Below, piece by piece: positions 41,098 to 50,414 of a stretch of 64,000 nt of DNA (the stretch's first letter is position 1; each line of letters starts with the position of its first letter). The position numbers and the translations under genes were made by a program. This DNA comes from Bradyrhizobium algeriense (GTDB lineage Bacteria; Pseudomonadota; Alphaproteobacteria; Rhizobiales; Xanthobacteraceae): contig NZ_PYCN01000001.1 in the NCBI RefSeq assembly GCF_003062295.1, forward strand, positions 206,001 through 270,000, given 5' to 3'. The notes beneath the pieces were generated by a model, which saw nothing but the letters and a program-made list of their open reading frames with translations, searched no databases and had not been told where the DNA came from.

Positions 41098-43278
41098 ATG
41101 ACACGTTCGCCGCGCGTTGATTCCGCTTGCCGTTTGTTTCCTGAAATTGCCGTTACTTCCCGTCGACCGGCGCGCCTTGCGCAGACCGCGATCGCAATCG
41201 GGCTGGGCCTGACGCTATCCTGCAGCGCCGCGCTGGCGCAGACACCCGCCAAGGGATCGCCCGAGCACATCAAGGCCGTCACGTCTGCGGTGGATGGCGC
41301 ATTGATCAAGGCCAATACCGCGACGTCGCAGGACTGGCCGACCGTCGGCCTCGACTATGCCGAGACGCGCTTTTCCAAGCTCAACCAGATCAACGCCGAC
41401 AACGTCAAGAAACTCGGCTTGGTGTGGAGCTATCCGCTCGAATCCTCCCGCGGCGTCGAGGCGACGCCGGTCGTGGTCGACGGCATCATGTATCAGACCG
41501 CGTCATGGAGCGTGGTGCACGCCATCGACGCCCGCACCGGCAAGCGGCTCTGGACCTTCGATCCGAAAGTCGACCGCGAGAAGGGCTACAAGGGTTGCTG
41601 CGACGTGGTCAATCGCGGCGTCGCACTCTGGAAGGGCAAGGTCTATTTCGGCGCCTATGACGGCCGGCTGTTCGCGCTCGACGCCGCCACCGGCAAGGTG
41701 GTCTGGGAGAAGGACACCATCGCCAGCAAGGAGCACTCCTACACCATCACCGGCGCGCCGCGCGTATTCAACGGCAAGGTGGTGATCGGCAATGGCGGCG
41801 CCGAATTCGGCGCGCGCGGCTACGTCACCGCCTATGACGCGGAGACCGGTAACCAGGCATGGCGGTGGTTCACGGTGCCAGGCGATCCGTCAAAGCCGTT
41901 CGAGGATGAATCGATGGCGGCCGCGGCCAAGACCTGGGATCCGGCCGGCAAATACTGGATCAACGGCGGCGGCGGCACGGTCTGGGACACCATCACCTTC
42001 GATCCCGACCTGAACCTCGTCTATATCGGCACCGGCAACGGTTCGCCGTGGAATCAGAAAGTCCGCAGCCCCGCCGGCGGCGACAACCTGTATCTGTCCT
42101 CGATCGTCGCGCTGAATGCCGATACCGGAAAATACGCCTGGCACTACCAGGAAACGCCCGGCGATCACTGGGACTACACGGCTACCCAGCCGATGATCCT
42201 CGCCGACATCAACATCGACGGCGCGCCGCGCAAGGTGATCCTGCATGCGCCGAAGAACGGCTTCTTCTTCGTCATCGACCGCACCAACGGCAAGTTCATC
42301 TCGGCGAAGAACTTCGTCGACGTGAACTGGGCCACCGGCTACGACGCCAACGGCCGGCCGATCGAGATAAAGGAGGCGCGCAGCGACGAAGCCTATGACA
42401 GCATTCCCGGCCCTGCCGGCGCCCACAACTGGCATCCGATGTCGTTCAATCCGCAGACCGGTCTTGTCTATATTCCGGCGCAGGGCGTACCCGTCAACCT
42501 CACGCCGGAAAAGGCCTTCAAGCACAATGCCGTCGAGCCCGGCAAATTCGCCAGCGCAACGGGCTGGAATATCGGCTTCATGCTGAACGCCACGCCCCCC
42601 AAGAACCCGGCATTCGGACGCCTGGTGGCCTGGGATCCGGTCAAGCAGAAGGAAGCCTGGCGCGTCGAGCACGTGGCGCCGTGGAACGGCGGCACCCTCA
42701 CCACCGCGGGCAACCTGGTGTTCCAGGGTACGGCCGACGGCCGCTTCGTCGCCTACAACGCCACGTCAGGCGAGAAGCTCTGGGAAAGCCCGACCGGCTC
42801 CGGCGTGGTCGCGGCGGCCTCGACCTACATGCTCGACGGCAAGCAATATGTCTCGATCGCGGTCGGCTGGGGCGGCGTGATCGGCCAGTGGATTCGCGCC
42901 ACCGAATTGCAGAGCCCCGGCACGGTCTACACCTTCGCGATCGATGGCAAGGCGCCGCTGCCGGCCTTCGTGAAGTACCAGACCGAAGGCCTGTTGAAGG
43001 GCGTGAAGTATGACCCGAAGGATATCCCTGAAGGCACCGCCATCTACGTCGCCGCCTGCGCTGCCTGCCACAGCGTGCCCGGCGTCGACAACGGCGGCAA
43101 CATCCGGAACCTCGGCTATGTCGCGCCGGAGAGCATCACCAACCTGAAGGACATCGTGTTCAAGGGCCCGTTCCGCGACCGCGGCATGCCTGACTTCACC
43201 GGCAAGCTGAAGGAAGAGGATATCCCGAAGCTGCAGGCCTTCATCCAGGGCACCGCGGACGCGATCCGGCCGAAGTGA
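41098..43278 (+). CDS. PQQ-dependent quinohemoprotein alcohol dehydrogenase
   Basis: A 726-residue periplasmic alcohol dehydrogenase, type II (quinohemoprotein). A signal region ends ...SAALAQTP near residue 48. The eight-bladed propeller includes the disulfide ring C167-C168 that covers PQQ. The catalytic Asp is D359 in GDHWDYTATQPM; the residue two positions on is T361, not the Asp found in lanthanide-dependent enzymes, so a calcium-type active site is expected. The C-terminal cytochrome c domain has C654-A-A-C657-H658. ATG at 41098 follows GGGAGGGGATTGAG. No separate cytochrome or PQQ-synthesis genes are nearby. Confidence 0.93.
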   Translation: MTRSPRVDSACRLFPEIAVTSRRPARLAQTAIAIGLGLTLSCSAALAQTPAKGSPEHIKAVTSAVDGALIKANTATSQDWPTVGLDYAETRFSKLNQINADNVKKLGLVWSYPLESSRGVEATPVVVDGIMYQTASWSVVHAIDARTGKRLWTFDPKVDREKGYKGCCDVVNRGVALWKGKVYFGAYDGRLFALDAATGKVVWEKDTIASKEHSYTITGAPRVFNGKVVIGNGGAEFGARGYVTAYDAETGNQAWRWFTVPGDPSKPFEDESMAAAAKTWDPAGKYWINGGGGTVWDTITFDPDLNLVYIGTGNGSPWNQKVRSPAGGDNLYLSSIVALNADTGKYAWHYQETPGDHWDYTATQPMILADINIDGAPRKVILHAPKNGFFFVIDRTNGKFISAKNFVDVNWATGYDANGRPIEIKEARSDEAYDSIPGPAGAHNWHPMSFNPQTGLVYIPAQGVPVNLTPEKAFKHNAVEPGKFASATGWNIGFMLNATPPKNPAFGRLVAWDPVKQKEAWRVEHVAPWNGGTLTTAGNLVFQGTADGRFVAYNATSGEKLWESPTGSGVVAAASTYMLDGKQYVSIAVGWGGVIGQWIRATELQSPGTVYTFAIDGKAPLPAFVKYQTEGLLKGVKYDPKDIPEGTAIYVAACAACHSVPGVDNGGNIRNLGYVAPESITNLKDIVFKGPFRDRGMPDFTGKLKEEDIPKLQAFIQGTADAIRPK

Positions 43279-43332
43279 TGAAGTCATTCCGGGGCGCGTG
43301 CTAGCCGCGAACCCGAAGCACATAGCGAAGCA

Positions 43333-43370
43333 GAAGGGCCGCACGAGACGATCGCGCAGCCCTTTGTTGT
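43333..43370 (+). terminator. probable terminator of the alcohol dehydrogenase gene
   Basis: GGGCCGC and GCGCAGCCC form a stem with one mismatch and a 10-11-nt loop, followed by TTTGTTGTTT. It starts 55 bp after the stop codon. Part of it (43345-43363) is the exact reverse complement of 43519-43537 in the terminator on the other side of the intergenic region. Confidence 0.45.
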
Positions 43371-43401
43371 TTCGGCGGGGTTCCAGCCGAAGTAGTAACA
43401 A

Positions 43402-43485
43402 CCGTCATTGCGAGCGAAGCGAAGCAATCCATCGTGCCGCAAGAAGGAATGGATTGCTTCGTCGCTTCGCTCCTCGCAATGACGG
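43402..43485. repeat. short copy of the GCGAGCGAAGCGAAGCAATCC repeat
   Basis: Ends CCGTCATTGCGAG and CTCGCAATGACGG are perfect inverted repeats of 13 bp. Inside, AAGCAATCCAT pairs with ATGGATTGCTT. It is the shorter relative of the element at 8886-8999, which has a longer loop region. It lies between convergent genes. The preceding 43284-43320 carries part of the CCGTCATTCCGGG family (2176-2259). Confidence 0.85.
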
Positions 43486-43519
43486 AGCTCCGATCGGAGA
43501 CCGCAAATACAATAAGTAA

Positions 43520-43546
43520 GGGCTGCGCGATCGTCTCGCGCAGCCC
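43520..43546 (-). terminator. terminator of the Liv-type operon
   Basis: Perfect 11-bp stem GGGCTGCGCGA / TCGCGCAGCCC with a 5-nt loop. On the minus strand it follows the binding-protein stop by about 38 bp and is followed by TTACTTATTGTATTTG, rich in T but interrupted. Confidence 0.6.
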
Positions 43547-43584
43547 TGTGTCGTTAGCCTTTGCCGTTGGGAGCGAGCCCTCGC

Positions 43585-44784
43585 TCAGAACATCAGGCCT
43601 TCCTTGACCAGCACCCAGCGGCCGTTCTTGATCTGCTGGACCTGGGTGATCGTGTTGGCGAGATGGTCGGTCTTGGAGAACTTGGTCGGGGGCGAGTTGA
43701 AGATGTCGCGGAACTGCTCGCCTGACTCCAGCGCGTTCATCATCTTCTGGCCGGTCAGGTCCTTTCCTGCCTTCTCGGCGTAGAACGCAAAGGTCGTCAT
43801 GGCGTTGTAGCCAATGATCGCCTGCGTATTGGCGTCCGAGCCGAACATCTTCTTGTAGTTGGCGAGCCAGTCCTTGACCTTGCCCTTTGCCGTGTCTTCG
43901 TACGGAATTTCGAAGCCCGAAGCCGCATAGAGGCCTTCGACCGCCTCCTTGCCGAGCGCCGGAACTTCCAGCACGTTGGTCGGTGTGGCGCCGAGGAAGG
44001 TGACGTCCCAGCCGAGCTTCTTGGCTTCGCCCATCGCGCCGATGGTTTCGCGGATCACCGTACCGAGCACGACCATATCGCAGCCGTCGGACTTCATCTT
44101 GGCGACCTGCGCGCTGAAGTCGGAAGCGCCGCGCTTGTAGCTGGTGACCGAGGCCGGCTCCAGCTTCATCGCCTTGACCTGCTGCGTGAACCCGTCAAGC
44201 ACGTTCTTTCCGTACTCGTCGTCCTGATACAGGATGCAGGGCTTCTTGAAGTTCTTGCCCTCGATCATGTACTTGACCGCCGCGCGCGTGCTCTCGACAT
44301 AGGGCAGCAAATTGTTGAACTTCAGCCGCTCCTGCGGCTTCGCCGGATCGAACTTGAAGGTGAATTCGGCCGCCGTCAGCGGGAATAGCTGCAGCACGCC
44401 GGCATCGAACAGGATGTCCTGCGATGCGAGCACGGTGGGTGAACCCATCGGGCCGACCATGGCGAAGATCTTGTCGCGCTCGACCATCTTCTGCGACGCC
44501 AGCACGGCGCGCTTCGGATCGTAGCCGCTGTCCTCGATGATCAGTTTGATCTTGCGGCCGTGGATACCGCCGGCGGCATTGATTTCCTCGGCTGCCATCT
44601 TCATGCCGTTGGAAACCGGAACGCCCCAGACCTTGATCGGGCCGGATAGATCCTGATGGGTTCCGATGACGATCTCGCTCGCCGAGATGCCTTGATCGGT
44701 AATCTTGGTCTGGGCTGCGGCCGGCAGTTGGGTCAGCGCAAGGGCGCTCACCGCAAGGCCCAACGCCCTAAACGATTTCGACAT
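43585..44784 (-). CDS. Liv-type ABC transporter solute-binding protein
   Basis: A 399-residue periplasmic binding protein of the branched-chain amino-acid/amide type (type I fold). A signal peptide of about 24 residues ends QLPAAAQ. The mature start ISASEIVIGTHQDLSGPIKV and the hinge region VGPMGSPTVLASQDI are characteristic. Such proteins also bind aromatic and aliphatic acids. ATG at 44784 follows AAGGAGG. It is the last gene of a six-gene operon with an acyl-CoA ligase, which points to a carboxylic-acid ligand. Confidence 0.92.
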   Translation of the reverse strand: MSKSFRALGLAVSALALTQLPAAAQTKITDQGISASEIVIGTHQDLSGPIKVWGVPVSNGMKMAAEEINAAGGIHGRKIKLIIEDSGYDPKRAVLASQKMVERDKIFAMVGPMGSPTVLASQDILFDAGVLQLFPLTAAEFTFKFDPAKPQERLKFNNLLPYVESTRAAVKYMIEGKNFKKPCILYQDDEYGKNVLDGFTQQVKAMKLEPASVTSYKRGASDFSAQVAKMKSDGCDMVVLGTVIRETIGAMGEAKKLGWDVTFLGATPTNVLEVPALGKEAVEGLYAASGFEIPYEDTAKGKVKDWLANYKKMFGSDANTQAIIGYNAMTTFAFYAEKAGKDLTGQKMMNALESGEQFRDIFNSPPTKFSKTDHLANTITQVQQIKNGRWVLVKEGLMF

Positions 44785-44864
44785 TGCAATATCCTCCTTG
44801 TTGGCCCGTGTTGAGCGAAGGGTAGGGCCTTCTCAATCCTTCGCCGTTTCCGATGTCCGCTGCG

Positions 44865-46703
44865 CTACGCCACCGCCCGTTCGCCATACATGGCGTTGAT
44901 TTCGGCGGCATAGCGCTTGTTCACGAAGCTGCGCTTCAGCTTCATGGTCGGCGTCAGCTCCTCGTCCTCGGGCGTGAGCTGACGTTCGATCAGGTAGAAC
45001 TTCTTGATGGTTTCGACGCGCGCGAAGTTGACGTTGACCGCCTCGATCTCGCGCTGGATCAGGTCCTGGATCTCGGGCGCGCGGCAGAGACTCGCGTAGT
45101 TGGTGAAGGGAATGTCGTGGTCCTGGGCGTATTTCTCGACATTCTCCTGGTCGATCATGACCAGGCACGTCAGGTACGGCCGCTTGTCGCCGATGACAAC
45201 GGCGTCCGAGACGTAAGGCGAGAACTTCAACTGGTTCTCGATTTCCGACGGCGTGATGTTCTTGCCGCCCGAGGTGATGATGATGTCCTTCATCCGGTCG
45301 GTGATCCTGACAAAGCCTTCATTGTCGATCGAGCCGACGTCGCCGGTGTGCAGCCATCCCTTGGCGTCGATGGTCTCGGCGGTCTTTTCCGGCTGGTTCA
45401 GATAACCCATGAACAGGAAATCGCCGCGGATCAGGATCTCGCCCTGCGGCGAAATCGCGACCTCGCCCCAGGGTGCTGCCTTGCCGACCGAACCGAGCTT
45501 GATGCGATCGGGCGGCATCACGGTGGCGACACCGCAATTCTCGGTCTGGCCGTAGACCTCGCGCATGTCGAGGCCGAGCGCGAGATACCAGCGAATCAGA
45601 TCCGGCGCGATTGGCGCAGCACCAGTGAAAGCCAACCGGCAGCGGTCGAGTCCGAGCATGCGGCGGATGTTGCGGAACACGAGATAGTAAGCGGCGCTGT
45701 TGGCGAGCCGCAGCGACAATGGCGGTGTATCGCCCTGCAGCCTGTACTCCGTCACCCGGTTGCCGATGGCGAGCGCGTTGCGGTACATCCACTTCTGGAA
45801 ATTTGTCGCGTCTTTCAACGCAATCGTGATCCCGGAGTAGAACTTCTCCCAGACCCGCGGCACCGCGAGGAACGCGGTCGGCTGCACCTCGCGCAGATTG
45901 TCCGGCACCGTCTCCGGGCTTTCGGCGAAGTTCATCACCGATCCCAACGCCAGCGAAACGTAATAGCCGCCGACCCGCTCGGCGACATGGCAGAGCGGCA
46001 GGAACACCAGCCGCTCTTCGTTGTCGGTCGACGGAAACAGGTCGTTGGCGTGGCGCATCTGATGCGTCACGCTCCGATTGGAATGCATGGCGCCCTTGGG
46101 CGGGCCGGTGGTGCCTGACGTGTAGACGAGAACGGCGAGATCGCCCGCACTGCGGCGTTCGATCATCTCATCCCACAGCGCCTCATTGCCCTGCTCGTGG
46201 TTGCGCCCGAGCGCCGTGAACTCGGCCAGCGACAGCACCATCGGGTCGGTAAAGCCGCTCAGGCCCTCCATGTCGAACACGACGATCTTCTGCAGCGTCG
46301 GACACCGCGAACGGCACGACAGGATCTTGTCGAGCTGCTCCTCGTCCTCGGCGAAGATCACCTTGGTCGAGGAATCGTTGATGAGATATTCGACCTGCGA
46401 GGAGGAGTCGGTCGGATAGATGCCCGACGAAACACCGCCGGCGCAGAGAATGCCCATGTCGGCATAGACCCATTCCGGCACCGCGTTGGCGATGATCGAG
46501 GCAACGTCGCCGGGTTGGAAGCCTGACGCATGCAGGCCGAATGCGATATCCTTGGAGATCTGCAGCCATTCGCGCCAACTGGTCGGCTGCCAGATGCCGA
46601 ATTTCTTTTCGCGGATCGCCGGCCGGTCGCCGCGGGTTTCCACGGACTTCAGAAAACTCTTCGCGATCGTGTCGGCGACCGTCAGCACTGCCGGTCTGGC
46701 CAT
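44865..46703 (-). CDS. AMP-dependent acyl-CoA ligase (long-chain type)
   Basis: A 612-residue ANL-superfamily ligase making an acyl-AMP then acyl-CoA. Motifs: phosphate loop VLVYTSGTTGPPKGAMHSN, YGQTENCG (A5), GWLHTGDVGSIDNEGF (A7) and ITDRMKDIIITSGGKNITPS (A8). It lacks the extra N-terminal region of eukaryotic enzymes. It sits between livF and the binding-protein gene in the same operon, so the imported acid is probably activated to its CoA ester on entry. ATG at 46703 follows GGGAGGA. Confidence 0.92.
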   Translation of the reverse strand: MARPAVLTVADTIAKSFLKSVETRGDRPAIREKKFGIWQPTSWREWLQISKDIAFGLHASGFQPGDVASIIANAVPEWVYADMGILCAGGVSSGIYPTDSSSQVEYLINDSSTKVIFAEDEEQLDKILSCRSRCPTLQKIVVFDMEGLSGFTDPMVLSLAEFTALGRNHEQGNEALWDEMIERRSAGDLAVLVYTSGTTGPPKGAMHSNRSVTHQMRHANDLFPSTDNEERLVFLPLCHVAERVGGYYVSLALGSVMNFAESPETVPDNLREVQPTAFLAVPRVWEKFYSGITIALKDATNFQKWMYRNALAIGNRVTEYRLQGDTPPLSLRLANSAAYYLVFRNIRRMLGLDRCRLAFTGAAPIAPDLIRWYLALGLDMREVYGQTENCGVATVMPPDRIKLGSVGKAAPWGEVAISPQGEILIRGDFLFMGYLNQPEKTAETIDAKGWLHTGDVGSIDNEGFVRITDRMKDIIITSGGKNITPSEIENQLKFSPYVSDAVVIGDKRPYLTCLVMIDQENVEKYAQDHDIPFTNYASLCRAPEIQDLIQREIEAVNVNFARVETIKKFYLIERQLTPEDEELTPTMKLKRSFVNKRYAAEINAMYGERAVA

Positions 46704-46839
46704 GCGTCTTCCTCCCTCTGTCGCCTGCCTCAGGTGCCGGTCTTGGCAACCGGTCTTGCTTTCTTGAAGCAGGCCTGAATCTAGCCCTAACTCGTTCTGA
46801 ACGCCATGCTTTTGACTGCGACGGTTAACGCCGGACCTT

Positions 46840-47619
46840 CTAACGCCAGGTCTTCTTCTTTTTCCAACGCCGCTCGCCGCGGGCGCCTTCTTCCTTGGCG
46901 CCGAGATAGAATTCCTGGATGTCCTTTGAATTCATCAGCCGCTCGCAGGTGTCGTTCATCACGACCCGGCCGATTTCCAGCACGTAGCCATAATGCGCCG
47001 TCTCCAGCGCTACCTTGGCGTTCTGCTCGACCAGCAGGATGGACATCCCCTGCTCCTCGTTGACGCGCTTGATGATGGTAAATATCTCCTTCACAAGGAT
47101 CGGCGACAGCCCGAGCGACGGCTCATCCAGAAGTAGCAGGGTCGGACGGTTCATTAATGCCCGCCCGATCGCCAGCATCTGCTGCTCGCCGCCGGAAAGC
47201 TGTCCGGCCGGCTGGTTAATGCGCTCCCTCAGCCGCGGGAAATAGCCGTAGACCCGCTCGAGATCCTCCGCGACACCGTCGCGGTCCTTGCGCGGATAGG
47301 CGCCCATCATCAGGTTTTCCCGCACCGAGAGGAACGGAAACACCTCACGCCCCTCCGGTACGTGGCTTAAGCCCAGCCGCACGATCTTGTCGGCTTCCAT
47401 GCGCTGGATCGGCTTGCCCAAAAACTCGATCGAGCCCTTCTGGGGATCGAGAATGCCGGAGATGGTCTTGAGCACCGTGGTCTTGCCGGCGCCGTTGGCG
47501 CCGAGCAACGTGACGATACGGCCGCGCGGCACCTCCAGGCTGATGCCGCGGATCGCCATGATCGGCCCGTAATAGCTCTCGATATTGCTGAGCTTGAGGA
47601 TGATGTCGGAAGCGCTCAT
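46840..47619 (-). CDS. livF: Liv-type ABC transporter ATP-binding protein LivF
   Basis: A 259-residue ATPase. Walker A LLGANGAGKTTVLK, signature LSGGEQQMLAIGRAL, Walker B LLLLDEPSLGLSP, and the LivF-typical SYYGPIMAIRGISLEVPRG start. A basic tail (GERRWKKKKTWR) is unusual. ATG at 47619 follows GAGGATG; an open frame reaching 47658 is not needed. It lies 10 bp after livG. Confidence 0.92.
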   Translation of the reverse strand: MSASDIILKLSNIESYYGPIMAIRGISLEVPRGRIVTLLGANGAGKTTVLKTISGILDPQKGSIEFLGKPIQRMEADKIVRLGLSHVPEGREVFPFLSVRENLMMGAYPRKDRDGVAEDLERVYGYFPRLRERINQPAGQLSGGEQQMLAIGRALMNRPTLLLLDEPSLGLSPILVKEIFTIIKRVNEEQGMSILLVEQNAKVALETAHYGYVLEIGRVVMNDTCERLMNSKDIQEFYLGAKEEGARGERRWKKKKTWR

Positions 47620-47629
47620 GGCATCATCC

Positions 47630-48388
47630 TCATGCGCCGAGATAGGCGGCGACGACATCGGGATGGCGCTGCACCTCGGACGGCGAGCCCATCGCGAGCA
47701 CGCGGCCGTAGTTGAGCGCGATCACGCGGTCGGAGACGCGATTGACCAGCGTCATGTCGTGTTCGACCATCAAGACAGTGATGCCGAGTTCGGTCTTCAT
47801 GTCGCGGATCCAGAACGACATGTCGTCGGTCTCCTCGACGTTCAGCCCGGATGACGGCTCGTCCAGCAGGATCAGCTTCGGCTCCGAGCACAGCGCACGC
47901 GCGAGCTCGATCACCTTGCGGACGCCGTAAGGCAGCCCGGAGATCAGCTTGTCGCGATAGGCTTCGAGATCGAGGAATTCGATCACCTGCTCGACGCGGC
48001 GGCGATGGACCTTTTCACCGGCGCGCACGCTCGGCAGGAACAGCAATTCCTGCCAGAGCTGCGTGGTGGAGTGCCGGTGACGGCCGACCAGCAGGTTGCT
48101 CAGCATGGTCGCATTCTCGAACAGCTCGATGTTCTGGAAGGTGCGGGCAATGCCGAGGCCGGCAATCTCGTAGGCCGGCTGTTCGGTGATGTCCTGGTCT
48201 TCGAAAAAGATCCTGCCCGAAGTGGGCGGATAGATCCGCGAGATCAGGTTGAAGATCGAACTCTTGCCCGCGCCATTCGGGCCGATGATCGAGAGGATCT
48301 CGCCCTTCTCTACCGCGAAGCTGACGGAATCGACCGCCTTCAGGCCGCCGAAATGCAAAGACAGGTTCTCGGCACGGAAGTAGCTCAT
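47630..48388 (-). CDS. livG: Liv-type ABC transporter ATP-binding protein LivG
   Basis: A 252-residue ATPase. Walker [17 protein letters not shown], the LivG-type motif [18 protein letters not shown], and Walker [13 protein letters not shown]. The signature is [15 protein letters not shown], as usual for LivG, with no canonical LSGGQ. ATG at 48388 is chosen because GGAGCGG precedes it and [18 protein letters not shown] is the family start. It overlaps livM by 4 bp (ATGA). Confidence 0.92.
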   Translation of the reverse strand: MSYFRAENLSLHFGGLKAVDSVSFAVEKGEILSIIGPNGAGKSSIFNLISRIYPPTSGRIFFEDQDITEQPAYEIAGLGIARTFQNIELFENATMLSNLLVGRHRHSTTQLWQELLFLPSVRAGEKVHRRRVEQVIEFLDLEAYRDKLISGLPYGVRKVIELARALCSEPKLILLDEPSSGLNVEETDDMSFWIRDMKTELGITVLMVEHDMTLVNRVSDRVIALNYGRVLAMGSPSEVQRHPDVVAAYLGA

Positions 48389-49536
48389 CGGTTCCGCTCC
48401 GATTTCACATAGATTTTCTGACGCTTGAAGGTGGCACGCTTGTAGAGCGGGAATAGCTGGAAGAAGAGCTTTATCTTCAGCCAGCGCCCATACAGGCCAA
48501 GCGGCTCGAACAGCACGAACAGCACGATGATCACTCCGTAGATCGCGCCCTTGAGGCCGTTGGCGGAGGCAATGGCGGCGACGTTGCTGTAGATCTTCCC
48601 CGCGGTCACGCTGTCCGCGCCGAACGTTGCGAAGATTCCCGCGATGATGCCGGGCAGGTCGTCCTTCAGATAGGTCAGGAACGGATCGATCATGACCAGG
48701 AAGATCGCGCCGAGTACCGCGCCGTGCAGGCTGAAGGTGCCGCCGATCAGGATCACGATGATGAACTCGATCGAGAGCTGCAGCGTGAACATTTCCGGAG
48801 AGATGAAGGAGAGCTTGTGCGCGAACAGCACACCGGCCAATCCGGTAATCGCCGCGCTGATCGCAAACGACTTCACCTTGTAGAGCGAGACATTGACGCC
48901 CATGCTGCGCGCCGCCGTTTCGCTGTCGCGGATCGCGACGAAGGCGCGTCCCGTGGGCGAGCGCAGCAGATTGAGCGTGCCGATGATGGTCAGGATCAAC
49001 ACGCCGAGACAAAGAAAGTAGAAGGCCGGGCCGTTTTGCGGCACCGCCTGCCCGAACAGGCTCAAGGTCTTGACGCGCATGCCCTCATTGCCGTGGGTCA
49101 CGCTTTCCCAGCGCGCCAGCACTTCCTCGACGATGAAGGCAAAGGAAATCGTCGCGATGACGAGATAGATGCCCGTCAGCCGCAGCGCCGGGAATCCGAC
49201 CAGCGCACCGACCACGCCGGTCAACAGGCCGCCAGCCAGGAAGTAGACCGGGAACGGAACGTTGTATTGCTGCAGATAGGCCGCCGTATAGGCGCCGATC
49301 GCCAGAAAGGCGGCGTGGCCGAGCGAGGCCTGCCCTGTGAATCCGGTGAGAATCATCAGGCCTACGCCCACCGTGGCGTAGATGCAGACGAACACCAGCT
49401 GGCTGACCAGATAGCTCGACAGCACGAACGGCGCGATCACAAGAAACGCCAGCAGGATGCCGTAGGAGACGACGTAGCCGCTGTGCGGAAACAGCCTGAT
49501 GTCGTCTTCGTAATCCGTCTTGAAGAGGAACCGCAT
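48385..49536 (-). CDS. livM: Liv-type ABC transporter permease LivM
   Basis: A 383-residue permease with about ten hydrophobic helices. Motifs: LTGFTGQASLGHAAFLAIGAY near the N-terminus and FVAIRDSETAARSMGVNV, the loop contacting the ATPase. A C-terminal extension past the last helix (RWLKIKLFFQLFPLYKRATF) is basic. ATG at 49536 overlaps the livH stop as TAATG, so translation is coupled. Confidence 0.9.
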   Translation of the reverse strand: MRFLFKTDYEDDIRLFPHSGYVVSYGILLAFLVIAPFVLSSYLVSQLVFVCIYATVGVGLMILTGFTGQASLGHAAFLAIGAYTAAYLQQYNVPFPVYFLAGGLLTGVVGALVGFPALRLTGIYLVIATISFAFIVEEVLARWESVTHGNEGMRVKTLSLFGQAVPQNGPAFYFLCLGVLILTIIGTLNLLRSPTGRAFVAIRDSETAARSMGVNVSLYKVKSFAISAAITGLAGVLFAHKLSFISPEMFTLQLSIEFIIVILIGGTFSLHGAVLGAIFLVMIDPFLTYLKDDLPGIIAGIFATFGADSVTAGKIYSNVAAIASANGLKGAIYGVIIVLFVLFEPLGLYGRWLKIKLFFQLFPLYKRATFKRQKIYVKSERNR

Positions 49537-50414
49537 TAGACCTTCTTCCGCGTATGGATACCGAACAGGCCTTCGGGCTTGAGCAACAGCACCACCAGAA
49601 GCACGATGTAGGGCGCGACGTCCTTCCAGCCCTGCGGCAGGTAGAAGCCGGCCATGCTCTCGATCACGCCGATCAGCACGCCGCCCACCACCGCGCCGGG
49701 GATGGAGCCGAAACCGCCGAGCACCGCGGCGGGAAACGCCTTCAGGCCCAGCACGAGACCGACATTGGAGTGAATGAAGGTGATCGGCGCCAGCAGCACG
49801 CCGGCGGCAGTCGCGACCGCAGCACTGATCGCCCACACGATCGACACCACGCGCTTGACCGGAATGCCCATGTAGTAGGCGGCCAGCATGTTCTCCGAGC
49901 TGGCACGCATCGCGGTGCCGAGCGTGGTGCGGTTGAAGAAGAGATAGAGCAGCGCGCAAAGGATCACGGTTGCGGCGATCACCGAGAGCTTGTCGTATGC
50001 CAGCACCAGCGAGCCGATCCGCAACACGCCATCGCTGAACGGCGTGTCGATCTTGAAATCGTCGGTGCCCCAGATCATGCCGACCACGGAGCGCAGGAAA
50101 TATCCGAGCCCGATCGTCGCCATGATGATGGAAAACTGCGGATAGCCAAGGATCGGTCGCACCACGACGCGTTCGGCCAGCATGCCGAACGCCGCCATGG
50201 CGATGACCGCGCCGGCGAATCCGAGCCAATAATTAAGGCCGAGCATGCCGATGAAGGTGAAGGCGAAGAACCCGCCCAGCATCATCAGATCGCCCTGGGC
50301 GAAATTGACGACCTCGGTTGCCTTGTAAACGAGCACAAAGCCGAGCGCGATCAGCCCATAAACGCAGCCGAGCGCGATGCCACTCACCAGCTGCTGAACG
50401 AAGTCCAGCATCAT
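49536..50414 (-). CDS. livH: Liv-type ABC transporter permease LivH
   Basis: A 292-residue permease, first gene of the operon. Eight or so helices, with the LivH start FVQQLVSGIALGCVYGLIAL, FAQGDLMMLGGFFAF, and the ATPase-contact loop RTTLGTAMRASSENMLAAYYMG. Two adjacent ATG codons (50414 and 50411) follow GGGAGGG. The 286-bp spacer upstream is shared with the divergent ABC exporter pair and should hold both promoters. Confidence 0.92.
   Translation of the reverse strand: MMLDFVQQLVSGIALGCVYGLIALGFVLVYKATEVVNFAQGDLMMLGGFFAFTFIGMLGLNYWLGFAGAVIAMAAFGMLAERVVVRPILGYPQFSIIMATIGLGYFLRSVVGMIWGTDDFKIDTPFSDGVLRIGSLVLAYDKLSVIAATVILCALLYLFFNRTTLGTAMRASSENMLAAYYMGIPVKRVVSIVWAISAAVATAAGVLLAPITFIHSNVGLVLGLKAFPAAVLGGFGSIPGAVVGGVLIGVIESMAGFYLPQGWKDVAPYIVLLVVLLLKPEGLFGIHTRKKV

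Noticed and set aside
8886..43485. Regular palindromic repeats considered as a CRISPR array
   Set aside because: The copies are dispersed, palindromic and lie between genes; no regularly spaced direct repeats or cas genes are present.
47630..50229. Long minus-strand frames that would fuse livG or livM to extra N-terminal sequence
   Set aside because: The family starts MSYFRAENL (48388) and MRFLFKTDY (49536) have ribosome sites or coupling overlaps; the upstream parts are out-of-frame readings of the neighbouring genes.
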